The notes beneath the pieces are model-generated. The model worked only from the letters and a program-made list of their open reading frames with translations, had not been told where the DNA came from and did not search any database. Below are positions 37,823 through 49,188 of a DNA stretch of 64,000 bases, piece after piece. The translations under genes were made by a program, and so were the position numbers. The stretch is taken from positions 16,661 to 80,660 of the forward strand of contig JAREIK010016128.1 of the NCBI GenBank assembly GCA_029783825.1, in the 5' to 3' direction. The DNA is from Sapria himalayana (Eukaryota > Streptophyta > Magnoliopsida > Malpighiales > Rafflesiaceae). Positions within the stretch are counted from its first letter, which is position 1. Every line of letters begins with the position of its first letter.

Positions 37823-38881
37823 ATTATTCTACTTATTATATTTTATCTACTTATTCTACTTATTATATTTTATCTACTTATTCTACTTATTCTTCGTATT
37901 CTTCTTAATCTATTATTCTTTTTATTCTTTTATTTTTATTTTTCTTTTTTTCTTCTAATTCTTCTAATTCATCTTATTCTTCTTATTCTTCTTACTCTAT
38001 TTATTTTGTTAATTCTTTTTATCCATCTTATTCTTTTTATTATTCTTATTCTTCTTATTCTTTTTATTCTTCTTATTTTTCTTATTCTTCTTATTTTTTG
38101 TATTCTTCATATTGTTCTTATTCTTCTTATTTATGTTATTCTTGTTATTCTTTTATTCTTGTTACTCTTTTTATTCTTTTTATTCTTCTTATTATTCTAT
38201 TTCTTCTAATTCGTATAATTCTTCTTTTCCTTCTTAATTTTTTATTCTTCTTATTAATCTCATTCTTCTTATTCTTCTTATTCTTCTTATTCTTTTTATT
38301 CTTTTTATTCTTTTTATTCTTCTTATTCTTCTTATTCTTCTTTTCTTCTTATTGTTTTTAATCTTCTTATTCTTCTTATTATTTTATTCTTCTTAGTATT
38401 ATTCTTCTTCTTATTCTTCTTATTCTTCTTATACTTTTTTTTTATTCTACTTATTCTACATATTCTTCTTAATCTTATCATTCTTCTTATTCTTCTTATT
38501 TTTCTTATTTTTTTATTCTTTTTATTCTTTTTATTCATCTTGTTCTTTTTATTCTTCTAATTCTTCTAATTCATCTTATTCTTCTTATTCTTCTTATTCT
38601 TCTTATTCTTCTTATTCTTCTTATTCTTCTTCTTCTTTTTATTCTTCTTATTCTTCTTATTCTTCTTATTCTTTTTATTATTCTTAATCTTATTATTCAT
38701 GTTTTTCTTCTTATTCTTCTTATTCTTCTAATTATTATTATTATTATTATTATTTTTCTTTTTCTTCTTATTGTTCTTATTCTTCTTATTCATGTCATTC
38801 TTTTTATTATTCTTTTTTTATTTTTTTTTCATATTCTTCTTATTTTTATTATTGATGCCATTCTTCTTATTATTCTTACAA

Positions 38882-39790
38882 TCTAGAACTACCCTTATCC
38901 CCTTTTACACCCTTAAAATAAAATAAATGAAACAATCCACATTATGCTTGGAGTGAATCTTCTTATTCTAACTCTAAATGCACCACTCCTCTTTGATTAT
39001 ATGCTTAAAATGCTTTACTTGAAGTGTATCTTGCCCTATTTATCTTTTATTTCTCTACCCCTTATGCTTTTTTGCTTCCCTTCTTTCTCATCTCCAGCCA
39101 CTTATTTGTTGATATCATGTCTTTAGTTAAAATTTTGGCTGCCTCTTTGGTATTTTATTCTTATTCATCTTATCCTCCTCTGCCTTATGTTGTTATTGCC
39201 TTTGACCATTGCATCCCATGCACCTCAAAGCAAACAAAACAGAAAATTGAACAATAGATATCAATATATATTTCTTCCTGACTAATATCACAGCCTTTCT
39301 TCACTACCCCTTGTAGGCTGTTTTAATACAGTAGTCACTGCAACTTTGGCATCCTCTTTTATATTGCCTCTAGAACTACCCTTATCCCTTTTTATACCAT
39401 TGAAAATAAATAAACATGCACATTATGCTTGAAGTGAATCTTCTTGTTTCTAGCTCTAAGTTTATCATGTGTTTAGTAAGGTTTTGGTAGCCTCTTTGTT
39501 GTTTTATTCATTTTCTTCCTATCCTCCTTTGACTTATGTATGCATTTGACCACCGTATCCCCTGCACCTCAAGAATACAAGGCCAAGAACATAGAAACAA
39601 TAGGTAATATATTGCTTCCTATCCAATCGCACCTCCTTTCTTCACTTCCCCTTGCAGGTTTTTTGAATACCACAGACTCTACTACTGGATTTTAGCAGCC
39701 TAGATCTCTACCTTGTGTTGTAATGACCAATGCAGTCCCTGCACTTTAAGCATACCAAAGCAATAGAATCTACATTTCCTCTTGACCAAC
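38882..39790 (-). repeat. Direct duplications in LINE E 3'UTR (~487-bp period)
   Basis: TCTAGAACTACCCTTATCCC at 38882 and 39369 begins two copies that both continue with CACATTATGCTTG, GTGAATCTTCTT, GGT(A)GCCTCTTTG, TATCCTCCT and TTCTTCACT(A/T)CCCCTTG. A third partial copy (about 39690-39790) repeats the CTTGTGTTGTAATGACCA..TGCA and TTGACCAACA part. The divergence shows these are old. Confidence 0.8.
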
Positions 39791-40039
39791 AGCTCGACCA
39801 TAAGACCTTACACTTTTTAATACAGCAGGCCAACTGTACAATAAGATGTTCACATAATTTTAATTTATTTAAAACCCGATTTCTACTTAGGCTATTTCAG
39901 TTTGTCACTACCCATTTTTTCTTTCCTTCCATATTCCATTTTCTATATACTTTCACCTTAACCCATACCCATAATTCTAAAAACCAAAATAGAGCAAGGT
40001 ATATTTTTATACATTCCCCACAGGACCGGAGAAATCAAG

Positions 40040-41361
40040 AATTTCTTTACTAATTTTTAATTCTAATATACGGGTATTCTAATTTGTCTAATGCAATTAT
40101 GGCATTATATTTTTCTGGCATATTATCCCCCTCAAACTCTTGTTACCCCCTTTTTCATGCCTTCCTTTGCTAAGTTGTCTGCTAAAGCATTCACTTCCCT
40201 ATATATATGCATAACTTCCCCATTTAGGTCGGTTAAACAACTTTTGATTTCCTCTATTTGTTCATCATACTGCCACATTTCTATCTTATTTGTGGCCAGA
40301 TTTATCACTAGACTAGAGTCCACCTGTGCTCGTATATTTATATAAGAGTTTGCTTTGCATATTTAAGACCCTTATGTAAGGCTAAAATTTCTAATTGCAA
40401 GGCTGAAGATGTTTTTTCTTTCATTGTAAATGCTTTTAGAACATTACCCTACTCATTTCTTATCACACCTCCTCCCCCTGCCACTCCCATATCCCTGTTA
40501 AAGCAACCATCAGTGTTTAGGGCAAACCTTACCCTTAGAAGTTTTTTCCAACATACCATTCTTACCTTAGGAATTTTTTCCTTAGTTGCATGTAAGCCCC
40601 ATATCTTTCTTTTTTCATCTTCCATTTCAATGTTCTAAGTTTTAAGGGGAACCCTACTGATATCCATGAACATTCTTTTTTAATTTCTTCTATTATATGA
40701 TTAGCATTCATTTTAATATTCTCAAACCTACTTCTATTCTTGGCTTTTCATAGGTTCCAGACTATTATATGCGGGAGGTAATCACTTAGCCAGTTACATA
40801 CTTTATTCTTAGTGAGTCTTATCCTCCATCTCATTAATCTTTCCTTGATGTCTTCTAACTTATTGCTTACTTGTGCATCTCTTCCTAGATAATCCCAGAC
40901 TTCCACCACTATATTCCCTGTTGAAAATAAATGATTTGTGCTTTCTTTGCTAGTATAACAGCATTTGCACCTAGAAGCTAATTTAACCCCTTTCATTTGA
41001 ATATCCGAGTCCACCGGAATGACATTCGATAAAAGCTTCCACATAAATACATTAATTTTTTTATGGGATCTCTTTCACCCAGGGTCCCTTAATTTTTAGA
41101 TAATTTATTTTTTCTTTTCTTACTAATAATTTTGCACTTTTAAGCATAAACCTTCCCTGTGGATTTAGAGTTCATCTCCATTCATTGTTAATTAGACGTG
41201 CATTACTTCCAACTAAATCTTTTTGTTTAAGCATCATATTCCAACTTTTAGACGTTTTTTTAGCATTCTTACATGCTTTATTTCCTAAACCATATCTAGC
41301 CTTCATATATCTCAACCACATGCTATCTTTCTACTTGAGCCTCCACCAATTCTTACATATG
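40040..41361 (-). pseudogene. LINE E ORF2 fragment: zf-RVT and RNase H
   Basis: Sense order: KNWWRLK then a stop, RYMKARYGLGNKAC near 41310, WKLLSNVIPVDSDIQMKG (41044-40990), SRCKCCYTSKESTNHLFSTG, WNL near 40750, then RNase H with NTDGCFNRDMGVAGGGG near 40500, and HIYREVNALADNLAKEG near 40180. The first (NTDG) and last (ALAD) RNase H aspartates are visible. Stops split the frame. The RT palm and endonuclease are absent. Confidence 0.83.
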
Positions 41362-41377
41362 GAAGAATAAGAATAAT
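41362..41377 (+). repeat. Inverted remnant of the array at the LINE E/F junction
   Basis: On + this reads AAGAATAAGAATAATA-like sequence, the reverse complement of the array orientation seen everywhere to the left. It separates the 5' truncation of LINE E (-) from the 5' truncation of LINE F (+). An inversion breakpoint would explain both the flipped remnant and the flipped LINE. Confidence 0.6.
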
Positions 41378-44114
41378 ATAATGGCTAAAATCAAAATTCA
41401 AAAGTTAAATATAAAAGGTCTAAAAGACACTAATGGGGTATGGCTAGATATTAAAATATTTTTAAAAGTCCTTTATGTGGGTCAAACACGAGTAGGAGAC
41501 ACACATTAATAGAAAATATAAAGAGAAGAGTCACGTAAGAAGATATTAAAATATTAGAAGAAGCACCGAGAGAGGAAGAGTTGAAAGAGGTAGTATTTAG
41601 TGCCAACAAAGATAGTGCTTCAGGGCTAGATGGTTGGAACAATGGGTTTTTTTAACGCAGCTGACTCATTATCAAGAAAGAATTAATTGGAGCTATTACT
41701 TGGATTTTTGTGGGCGTAGAAATCAAAAAAGCATGGTTGAATTCTTATATTTTATTAATTCCTATTTAGGCGAATCACAATAGGCAGAGGACTTCAGGCC
41801 AATCAGTTTATGTAATACTATTTATAAGATTTTAGCAAAAATAGTCCAAATAGGCCAAGCAGGATCCTATCTAATATTGTGTCGACTGAGCAAGCAGGTT
41901 TTGTCAAAAACAGGTTGATGATGGAAAACATCAATCTAAACTCAGAAATGATAAGAGAAATAAGGGCTAAAGTAAGAGAATAGAACATAATTCTAAAACC
42001 CGACCTATCAAAAGCTTTTGATAGGGTGGAGTGGGATACATTATATTATCTAATGAAAAAAAAGGGTTTCTCAGAATACTGTATATATTTAATTTATAGA
42101 TGTGTCTCTAGTGCATGAGTAAGAATCCTAATTAATGGGTAGGCAGGTGAAGAATTCAGGCCATCAAGAGGATTTAGGTAGGGAGATCCACTCTTGCCAT
42201 CCTTATTTAATTTATATTTAGAGTTACTTATAGTAAATCTTGAGGAAGTGAGAGTGGGAAATATTCCACCTTTTAAGCAACCAAGACAAACACCACTTAT
42301 GAGCTGCTTAGCATATGCTGATGATGTAATAATCTTCACAAATGCTAGTAGTCGATCCTTGATAAACATGATGAGGCTAATGCAAATATTGGAAAAAGAA
42401 ACGGGACAAAAGCTTAATAAGAACAAGTGTCAATTTATCATAGCAAAGAAAGCTTCAGAAAATACAGCCCATAGGATTAAACGGGTTACGGGTTTCGCAC
42501 AAGTAAAAGGAGCATTAATTTACTTAGGTTGCCTGATTTATAAAGGAAGAGTTAAAGATGAATATCTAACCTTCCTGGTGGAAAAAATTAGACAAAGGAT
42601 TGCAGTCTGGAAAGAAGACATGCTAAGCATGACGGAAAGAATTACTCTGATTAGACATGTGTTAGAAAAGCTCCCTAGCTCATATTTTAATGGCAATTAG
42701 CCACCAAAGACTACTATAAGAAAATTAGAAAGAGAGATGTCTAACTTTTATGGTGTAAAAAAGAAGAAAAAAAATAATATGCACTGGAAAAAATGGGAAG
42801 ATTTATGTTATCCAAAGGAAGAAACAGGATTAGGTTTTCACCTGTTTAAATGATACACCTAATGCTTGGGCTTGTAAAAACTGGTGGAGATTAAAAGAAA
42901 AAGATAGTCGATGGGAATCATGTATGAAGGCTAGATACGGGTTAAGCAATAAGGTTCTTAAAGACCCAAAAAAGTCATCAAATATTTGGAAACTTATGCG
43001 TAAGCAACAAAACATTGTTGAAAAACATATAATTTTAATCAATATTGGGTGGAAATGGACCTTGAACCCAAGCCGGAAATTTATATTAAGTAGTGCGAGG
43101 TAGTTGGTTAGAAACAAAAAGCCACCGCTTGTGATATTTGAAAGGGTATGGGAAAAAAGAGATTCCACAAAAAATAAATAACTTTATGTGGAAACTCCTC
43201 CCAAATGCCATCCCGGTTGATGTAAATATTCAGAAAAAAGGGATAAGATTGGCTTCGTGATGTGAATGTTTTCAACAAGAGATTGAAACAACGGATCACT
43301 TGTTCTCAATGGGGAAAATAGCAAAAAAATTATGGAATATTCTAGAAAAAGAGGTGAAAATAGAAAAAGCCATATGAAATTTCAAATATAGATTAGAAAG
43401 CCGGAGAAAAAAGCACACAAAGAATAAAATTCTTAAATGGTTAAGAGAGTATATTCCACACATAATAATCTGGTACTTATGGAAAGCTAGGAATGCTAGC
43501 AGATTTGATGGTATACCAATGAATGTTAACAACATAATAGTATAGATTAAGAGGGAAATCTCTTTTATCTCAGCTTGTAGTCTGAGTAGAGTCAGAACAT
43601 AAGACTAGATGAATATAAGAAAAAGATATGGGGCCTAACAACTAGAGAAAAAAAATTACCAGTGTTAAAAATAACTAGCTGGGAAAAGCTCCCTCAAGGT
43701 AAATTAATGCTTAATACCGATAGGAGTTTTAAAAGAGACATGTGTATGGCATGGGGTGGAAGAGCAATAAAAAATGAGAAATGAAAAATAATAAAATCTT
43801 TTACAACAAGATGGAGAGCTTCCTCAGCATTACATGCAAAGATAATGGCTTTACATAAGGGTTTACAAATTTGTAAGGTCAACAGATACATAAATGTTCA
43901 GGTACAAGTAGATTCGAGTTTATTGGTGGACCTAGTAACAATTAGAATAGAATTTTGAAGATTTGAGATGGATATTGTTAAAAAAAAAAGTTTTTAAAAG
44001 AATTGAAAGGAGAAATACAACATATATTTAGAGAGTCGAATGCTCTAGCAGATAAATTAGTAGAAGAGGATGTTAGAAAGGTTCGCAAGAATTTGATGAG
44101 AAAAGTATCCCTGA
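41378..44114 (+). pseudogene. LINE F ORF2 fragment: RT, zf-RVT, RNase H, broken
   Basis: Motifs in order: LDGWNN near 41630, RPISLCNT near 41797, SKAFDRVEWD near 42010, an RT motif B remnant near 42170-42230 and AYADDVIIF (YADD at 42314-42325, both aspartates kept). The thumb follows, then WKLLPNAIPVDVNIQKKGIR near 43190 and HLFSMGK near 43300. RNase H has NTDRSFKRDM near 43720 (Gly to Arg) and LHAKIMALHKG near 43845, where the catalytic Glu is Lys. It ends ESNALADKLVEED near 44040. The longest open part is 42194-42700. The last 24 codons lie beyond the LTR at 46642-46714. Confidence 0.85.
44110..44114. other. Target-site duplication, left side of the solo LTR
   Basis: CCTGA, repeated exactly at 46637-46641. 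In LINE G the uninterrupted sequence at this point is CCTGACAGATATAAA. Confidence 0.92.
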
Positions 44115-46636
44115 TGTAACACCCCAAACATTTTTTTAATGATTTTTTTTATTTAATTTATGTTTAAGGTGTTTTAAGGTCCATCATGAATTTATAATAA
44201 TTTTTAAGAATTATTTCTCAATTAAAGGGAATTTTAGGAAAAATATACCTGGTAAGGTCAAAATTTGAGCAGTTGACCGAAATAAAATTTTTAAAAATAC
44301 CCAATTAATGAAATAAATTATAAAAATTTTTATGAAGAAAATTAAGTCCAAATATATGTTATAAAAGAATTAATGAAAATACATAAATAAAAAAATAATA
44401 AAAATATGTGAATAGTGAATCAGGTAAGGAAAAGTCAACAGATTTTGTTGACCAAGGCCCAAAGAGACATTTTTAATAATTCCCACAGCCTTGGAAAAAT
44501 TTACAAAAAACCATAAGGACCTAATTGGAATATTAAATTAATTATTAAAAATATCATGTCTCAGAAAATCGAGCAGAAAATGAAAGAAAAAAATTGAAGA
44601 ACCTTAAGTTCTCTATTCGGCACTAAATTGCTAGGTAAGAAAGAAAATTTTGTACCACCCAATTCCCATAAAAAAACTAAGATTTTTCATGGTGGGAGAC
44701 TTCCAAAGATATATAAAAGCTCCATGATTTTTAATTTTGGTTTTGCATGGTCAATATTGGAGGAAAGGGGCTGAAATGATGAATTGTTGTTGTTTGGAAG
44801 GTCAATTAAGACTGTTTAGAATTAATTAATTGTTCTAATGTGTATGCTAGGTTGTAATTATATTTTGAATGTATATAATGTGACATATGAGATATGAATT
44901 AGGTCTGGTATGTTTAAAATTTTGAGAAAATGTATTTAGAAAGAAATTGAGGTTGTAATTAGTGGAATTAAGGGTAGAATTGATTAAATGTGAATTTCTG
45001 TTTGAAGGTCGACTTGGACAGAATCATAAAAGGATCTAATAAACGAATATTAGGAAAAATTATATATAATTGGAAAGATATAGATGTTAGTGAAATTTTG
45101 CCACTGGTTTCAAGTATTTTTGATATCTGTAAAGATAGTTATGGGAAATATACTAACTGATGCGCAATAAAAAAAATGAGTTTAGTGTTTATACATTAGA
45201 CATAAGAAATTAGTAGTGAAATTAATATTAAAATAATAATTTTGGGTATTTAGATGTTAAAAGGCAGAATGTTAAAGGTAAGGAAAAAGGATTTTTTTTA
45301 AAAAAAAATTATTTAAAAAGCTCAGGTTAGGCGATTAAATAGAAACGGGTAAACGGCCTAATTGAGTAGTGAATAACAAGGTATGGCTTGTTATGATTTG
45401 ATGTTATCTTTATATTTATTTTTCTTGCATAAATATTGGTATAGCAAAAAGTTGGGGAAGGCTCACACATTCATGGTGAATAGCCTAGCTGAGCTTGGAC
45501 TAATAAGGAGGTGAGTAAATTTATATCATCATACTTGCACTTTTGAAATGTATAGTAGTGTTTTAATTATTTGACTTGATCATAGTAATTGACTATGATT
45601 AAGACCCTTATAATTGAGAATTCATTGAATTTAATTTTTTATATGCTACAAATCATGTGTCCTGATGAATATTTATGTTGAGCACGGTCAGCTAACTCTT
45701 ATTATATTTGGTGTTATATCTTATTGCATGCAGAGTACGGTCAACTATATTCTTTGATATTTCCATTTTATCTCATGTTGAGTATCGTCAGCTATAATTT
45801 GAAATTGTTAATGTCATTTATTGGTAAGAATCATAGAAAGCCTAACTGATGGGAATGTCATTAGGATATGTGCACATGGTACCTCTGGTGTGGGAAAAGC
45901 CAGTGCCTTCCTAGAGAGGTGGTAAAACTCTAGGCATAGAAATGTGGCCCGTTCTACGAATCTTTGGTTGGAATGTACGAATTCTAGTATAAAGGAAAAA
46001 AGGAATGTACGGACTCCTAAATGATAAACTATATTTCTGTGTTTCAAACCTATAAATCTCATTTGATATTGTTATTCATATTGATGCTATTTGTTGCATA
46101 ACCTATGTATGTGATTGATGATTAAATATGACCATCCTTGTGAGTTGGCCTTGAGTATCTAGCCTCACAAGTATGGTGATATATTTTTACTACACGAAGT
46201 TATCTCACCCTCGTTGATTTCTTTTTTTTATCAGGGTAGACAAAGAAAGAGAATCCATGGATTTCAAGACCACTTGGATTTTTTTTTTGAAAAATGTAAT
46301 GGATTATTATTTTGTTTATTTGGTGAATAAGAGTCTAAGTTTCTAGAAGGCTCCATGGTGAATTAACTTAATTATTGTTGCGTTAATGTTATGAGTGAGA
46401 TAAATTTTGCTTTTGATGAAACCTTAATTTGATATTTGATGCGACTATTGATGTCATTTTTGTTAGTGGGGGAGACCATAGAGGTCCAATAAGATTATCC
46501 TTGTTATAGAAATGAATAGATCATGCTGAAATTTTCAATAGAAATTATGGGACTTAGGCTTGCTACGGGTTTTGGTGGCCTTAAGCCTACCCATTCCCTA
46601 GCGTCGATCACAGCCTATAAAAGTGGGATTGTGACA
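44115..46636 (+). mobile_element. Solo LTR, 2,522 bp, probably Ty3/Gypsy
   Basis: Begins TGTAACACCCC and ends GGGATTGTGACA, so it has TG..CA ends, and it is flanked by the perfect 5-bp repeat CCTGA. It interrupts LINE F ORF2 exactly between the codons for IPD and RYRGL. There is no internal region, primer site or polyprotein, so this is a solo LTR left by recombination, orientation + from the termini. The TGTAACACCCC start, the great length and a TCTCACCCTCG segment followed by a pyrimidine run near 46205-46235 are like Tekay/Del-type chromovirus LTRs. That family assignment is from general knowledge and is less certain than the structure. Confidence 0.92.
44710..44718 (+). promoter_or_regulatory. 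Possible TATA box in the solo LTR
   Basis: TATATAAAAG about 595 bp into the LTR, within a GC-poorer stretch. It is the best TATA-like site on the LTR + strand and would place transcription start near 44740. It rests on motif alone. Confidence 0.35.
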
Positions 46637-46641
46637 CCTGA
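46637..46641. other. Target-site duplication, right side of the solo LTR
   Basis: CCTGA, identical to 44110-44114. Confidence 0.92.
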
Positions 46642-46740
46642 TAGGTATAGAGGCCTAATTAATTTAGATAAAATAGGTTGCCCATACATAAGAATTCAAA
46701 AACAAAGATTTTAATGAGACTAATTAATTAGATAAAAAGT

Positions 46741-47655
46741 AGAAGGCAAAGCTTGAGCTAGTGTGGTAGTATTAATTTTATTGTGTTTATTAAATATTTG
46801 AATTGAAAAATAAACTAGTAAATATTAATATTATTATAAGTATAAAAAATTTTATCATTATATGAAACTTTTAAAAAAATAATTAATACAAAATTTGAAA
46901 ATCTTGAATTATAATAATAAGTTAAATTTTTTATTAAATTTAAAAGAAAATAAATTAATTTTTAAAAATAAATATATAGTTGTTTTCCCCCTACTAAAAT
47001 TTATAAGAATTAAATAATTGAGTAATATTTTTACTATTAGCTTTTAATATTCATTCTATATTAAAATAAAAAATATAACTTTTTTTAATTATCTTCTCAC
47101 TTTAAGTAATTTTTAGAATTTTAAAAATTATAAATGATATCAAATAATATGAAATTTTATGTCTTTAAAATTATTTCATATTATCTTTATAAAATTAATA
47201 TGAATTCTCAAAATTTTATAACCATGAAATATATATATTTATATATTTTTTAACATATAGAGTATTTTATAACACTTAGGAGTGTGGCTAGAAGACCAAT
47301 CATCTTATCATGTGTGTCTTGCTATATGAAGTTTGTAAATTTTATAGCCATTTGATTTTTTTTCTAGTTATAAAGCTAAACATCTATTTTTTGAAGTTGT
47401 TTATATATTTATTGTTTAATTAAATTTTATAATAAAAAATTGCAAGATGTTTGTTTTTCATGTGTACGTTGCTACACACACATGAACTTTGTTGAAAATA
47501 TTTTGATAATAAATAAAAAAATTAGTCTTTATGTATTTTAATTATTTATTGTTTATTTAGTGTTTTGATAATTAAAAATTAAAATATCTTGGTAATTTAT
47601 GTTCTGCCTTCACTTGTTGTATGTCGAGACTCAAGATACAACTTTAACATGCACC
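46741..47655. other. AT-rich intergenic DNA, nothing recognised
   Basis: Very AT-rich, low G sequence with no coding frame, repeat period or terminal repeats seen. It may hold decayed LINE F 3'UTR at its left end. Confidence 0.6.
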
Positions 47656-47810
47656 TAAGAGCATCTCTAAGAGGCTCAGTGTCAGCTTTCGTTTAGTTAT
47701 TTTAAAAAATTTAAACTTTAAAATCAACTCCCTTTGCATCAAGCTATATATTTCCCATATCTATAATTTCTCTCACCTATCTATAAGCCCTCGCCAGACT
47801 CCAACTCCAG

Positions 47811-49006
47811 ATGGCTTCGATTCTTGAGGCGGCCTCTGGAAGAGAAAACTTCTTTCTCCGAAACGTGGAGTAGTGATGCTGATCAGGAAGAGATTTATCA
47901 AAATGCAGGCACCTTTTACCAGTAAGTCATTCCATTAATTTGATTCTGATCATGTAATGCAATTCAAATAGAACTCATGTGATTGCTCAGTAATAATCAT
48001 ACATGACACAAAACTATGTGCTTCTGTGATTCCATATCCATCTCTCTCATCAGTTTGAAGAACTCTAGTCGGGTATCAAACAAAAAGTATGCCCTATTGC
48101 TTTGTTTCATGATGGTTTTTATTTTTTGATATGAAAGATAAGTTTGGGTGTAGGGAGTTATGAAAGTAATTATGCACCAATGTGATATACTAATGGCGTC
48201 ATGCTTGTGGCTGATGGTTTTATCCATTATTTCTTGAGTATGTTAGATTCAACATGTTCATCTTCACCCTAGTTCATTTCCATTGTTTTTGGTCTAATGT
48301 CGAAGCCATTTCACGAATCATGACATATGTTTTTGAGATCATTATTATGCAACAATCAATTTTTTTTCCATGTTATGATCCTGGTGATGATAATATACCG
48401 CACACTTTTTTATTTTGACTGTTAGGTCATGGCTTCTCCAGATGAGCAGAAGGTGTGTTTCATGGAAGGATTTCATCCATGATATTGAGAAAAAATTAAA
48501 GAGATAGTTGGGTTTGGAAAGCCAATAGTGGATGTTGCTGCTATTCATCTTCTTTCATTAATCTCGAGAAAGTAGATATCATTGCTAATGTTCTCATCGA
48601 AAACTCTAACCTTATTCCCATTCATTTAGTGGACATCAACTATCTAATTGATAGCAATTGAAGGAAACTTGTTTTTGGGTTGATCCCTGATGCTGAAACA
48701 ATCTCTACTCATGGTGAAGAAACTATAAAAATTCTTCTCACTTTAATTTATGCTGATATCAAAAGCACATATAGGCATAAATCACAAGACTATCATTCCT
48801 TATCATGTTAAGGTGGATCTAATTGTAGATGTTCCTATTTTTGGAAGGCTTACTCTCCCACTCGAAAAAAATAGGAGAGATACCCATTCCTTATAAACCA
48901 GACATTGAAGTTGAGAAAATAAACTTATGGACTATCTCCTTTGACAAAATTGTTGATGTTCTTCACTTGAAAATGGAAAACAAGAATGATTTTGCATTTC
49001 ATTAAT
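47811..49006 (+). pseudogene. Decayed, unrecognised gene-like sequence inside the TIR element
   Basis: Higher-GC stretch beginning ATGGCTTCGATTCTTGAGGC at 47811. A frame reading SSDADQEEIYQNAGTFYQ ends at CAG/GTAAGT near 47920. Later patches read FGKPIVDVAAIHLL near 48515, NVLIENSNLIPIHLVDINYL near 48590, PDAETISTHGEETIKILL near 48690, and PYHVKVDLIVDVPIF and KNRRDT near 48800-48870. Stops and frameshifts interrupt all of them. I do not recognise the protein. The order exon, donor, AT-rich gap, exon suggests a captured intron-containing gene fragment. Confidence 0.4.
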
Positions 49007-49083
49007 ATGGTGATGATATGACATTCATATTGTATTTTAGATGTTATTTTTGAAAGTTAGTTAAAGTTAGTTGAATTGATAGC

Positions 49084-49188
49084 TAAAATAGATAGCATTG
49101 TTGGAATTACCATAAAAAAGTAGTTTGTTAAAATAGATAGCAATGTTGGAGTTACCATAAAAAAATAGTTAGTTAAAATAGATAACAC
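49084..49188. repeat. 45-bp subterminal tandem repeat of the TIR element
   Basis: TAAAATAGATAGCATTGTTG at 49084, its repeat at 49129 (TAAAATAGATAGCAATGTTG) and a partial third at 49174. The unit includes TTGGARTTACCATAAAAAA. Subterminal repeats are common transposase-binding sites in DNA transposons; binding here is inferred. Confidence 0.7.

Larger units (their letters stand above)
36774..38400. repeat. ~927-bp tandem duplication of array plus LINE fragment
   Basis: Two copies, 36774-37700 and 37701 to about 38400. Both start with AAAAGTTTGTTTT and the short LINE end, then share GATCTTATTATTCTAC, TTTATCTACTTATTCTAC, TTCTAATTCATCTTATTC, TTGTATTCTTCATATTG (37158 and 38097) and TTATTATTCTATTTC (37260 and 38187). 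Because a LINE end was copied with its flanking array, this was duplication of DNA and not two insertions. The second copy has a small extra local duplication near 37830-37880. Confidence 0.86.
36451..38872. repeat. TTATTCTTC array, block 6
   Basis: Array between LINEs D and E, carrying two short LINE 3' fragments and a tandem duplication of about 927 bp, each listed separately. The region 38555-38690 is close to perfect TTCTTATTC units. Confidence 0.92.
38873..41361 (-). mobile_element. LINE E: 5'-truncated copy with duplicated 3'UTR
   Basis: Minus-strand copy. The terminal GGCGGAGG block is eroded; recognisable 3' sequence begins TACAATCTAGAACTACCC near 38877. The 3'UTR (to about 40035) contains direct duplications. 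ORF2 C-terminal coding follows (40040-41361), ending at the equivalent of KNWWRLK in the RT thumb, where an A-rich 16-bp array remnant and then the oppositely oriented LINE F begin. Confidence 0.85.
41378..46740 (+). mobile_element. LINE F: 5'-truncated + strand copy split by a solo LTR
   Basis: Plus-strand ORF2 from near the RT N-terminus (41378) to 44114, resuming at 46642 after a 2,522-bp LTR insertion. The last codons (RYRGLINLDKIGCPYIRIQ) end with TAA about 46713. The 3' terminal GGTATTCCTCC block of the family is not found after it, so the 3'UTR is lost or has decayed. The sequence is closest by eye to LINE G. Confidence 0.88.

Noticed and set aside
39730..40053. Plus-strand 107-codon frame
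   Set aside because: It is antisense to the LINE E 3'UTR end, with no domain and no conservation in the paralogous 3'UTRs.
38873..46740. LINEs E and F as one insertion with a twin-priming 5' inversion
   Set aside because: Twin priming would give complementary, non-overlapping parts. Both E and F contain zf-RVT and RNase H, so they are separate copies.
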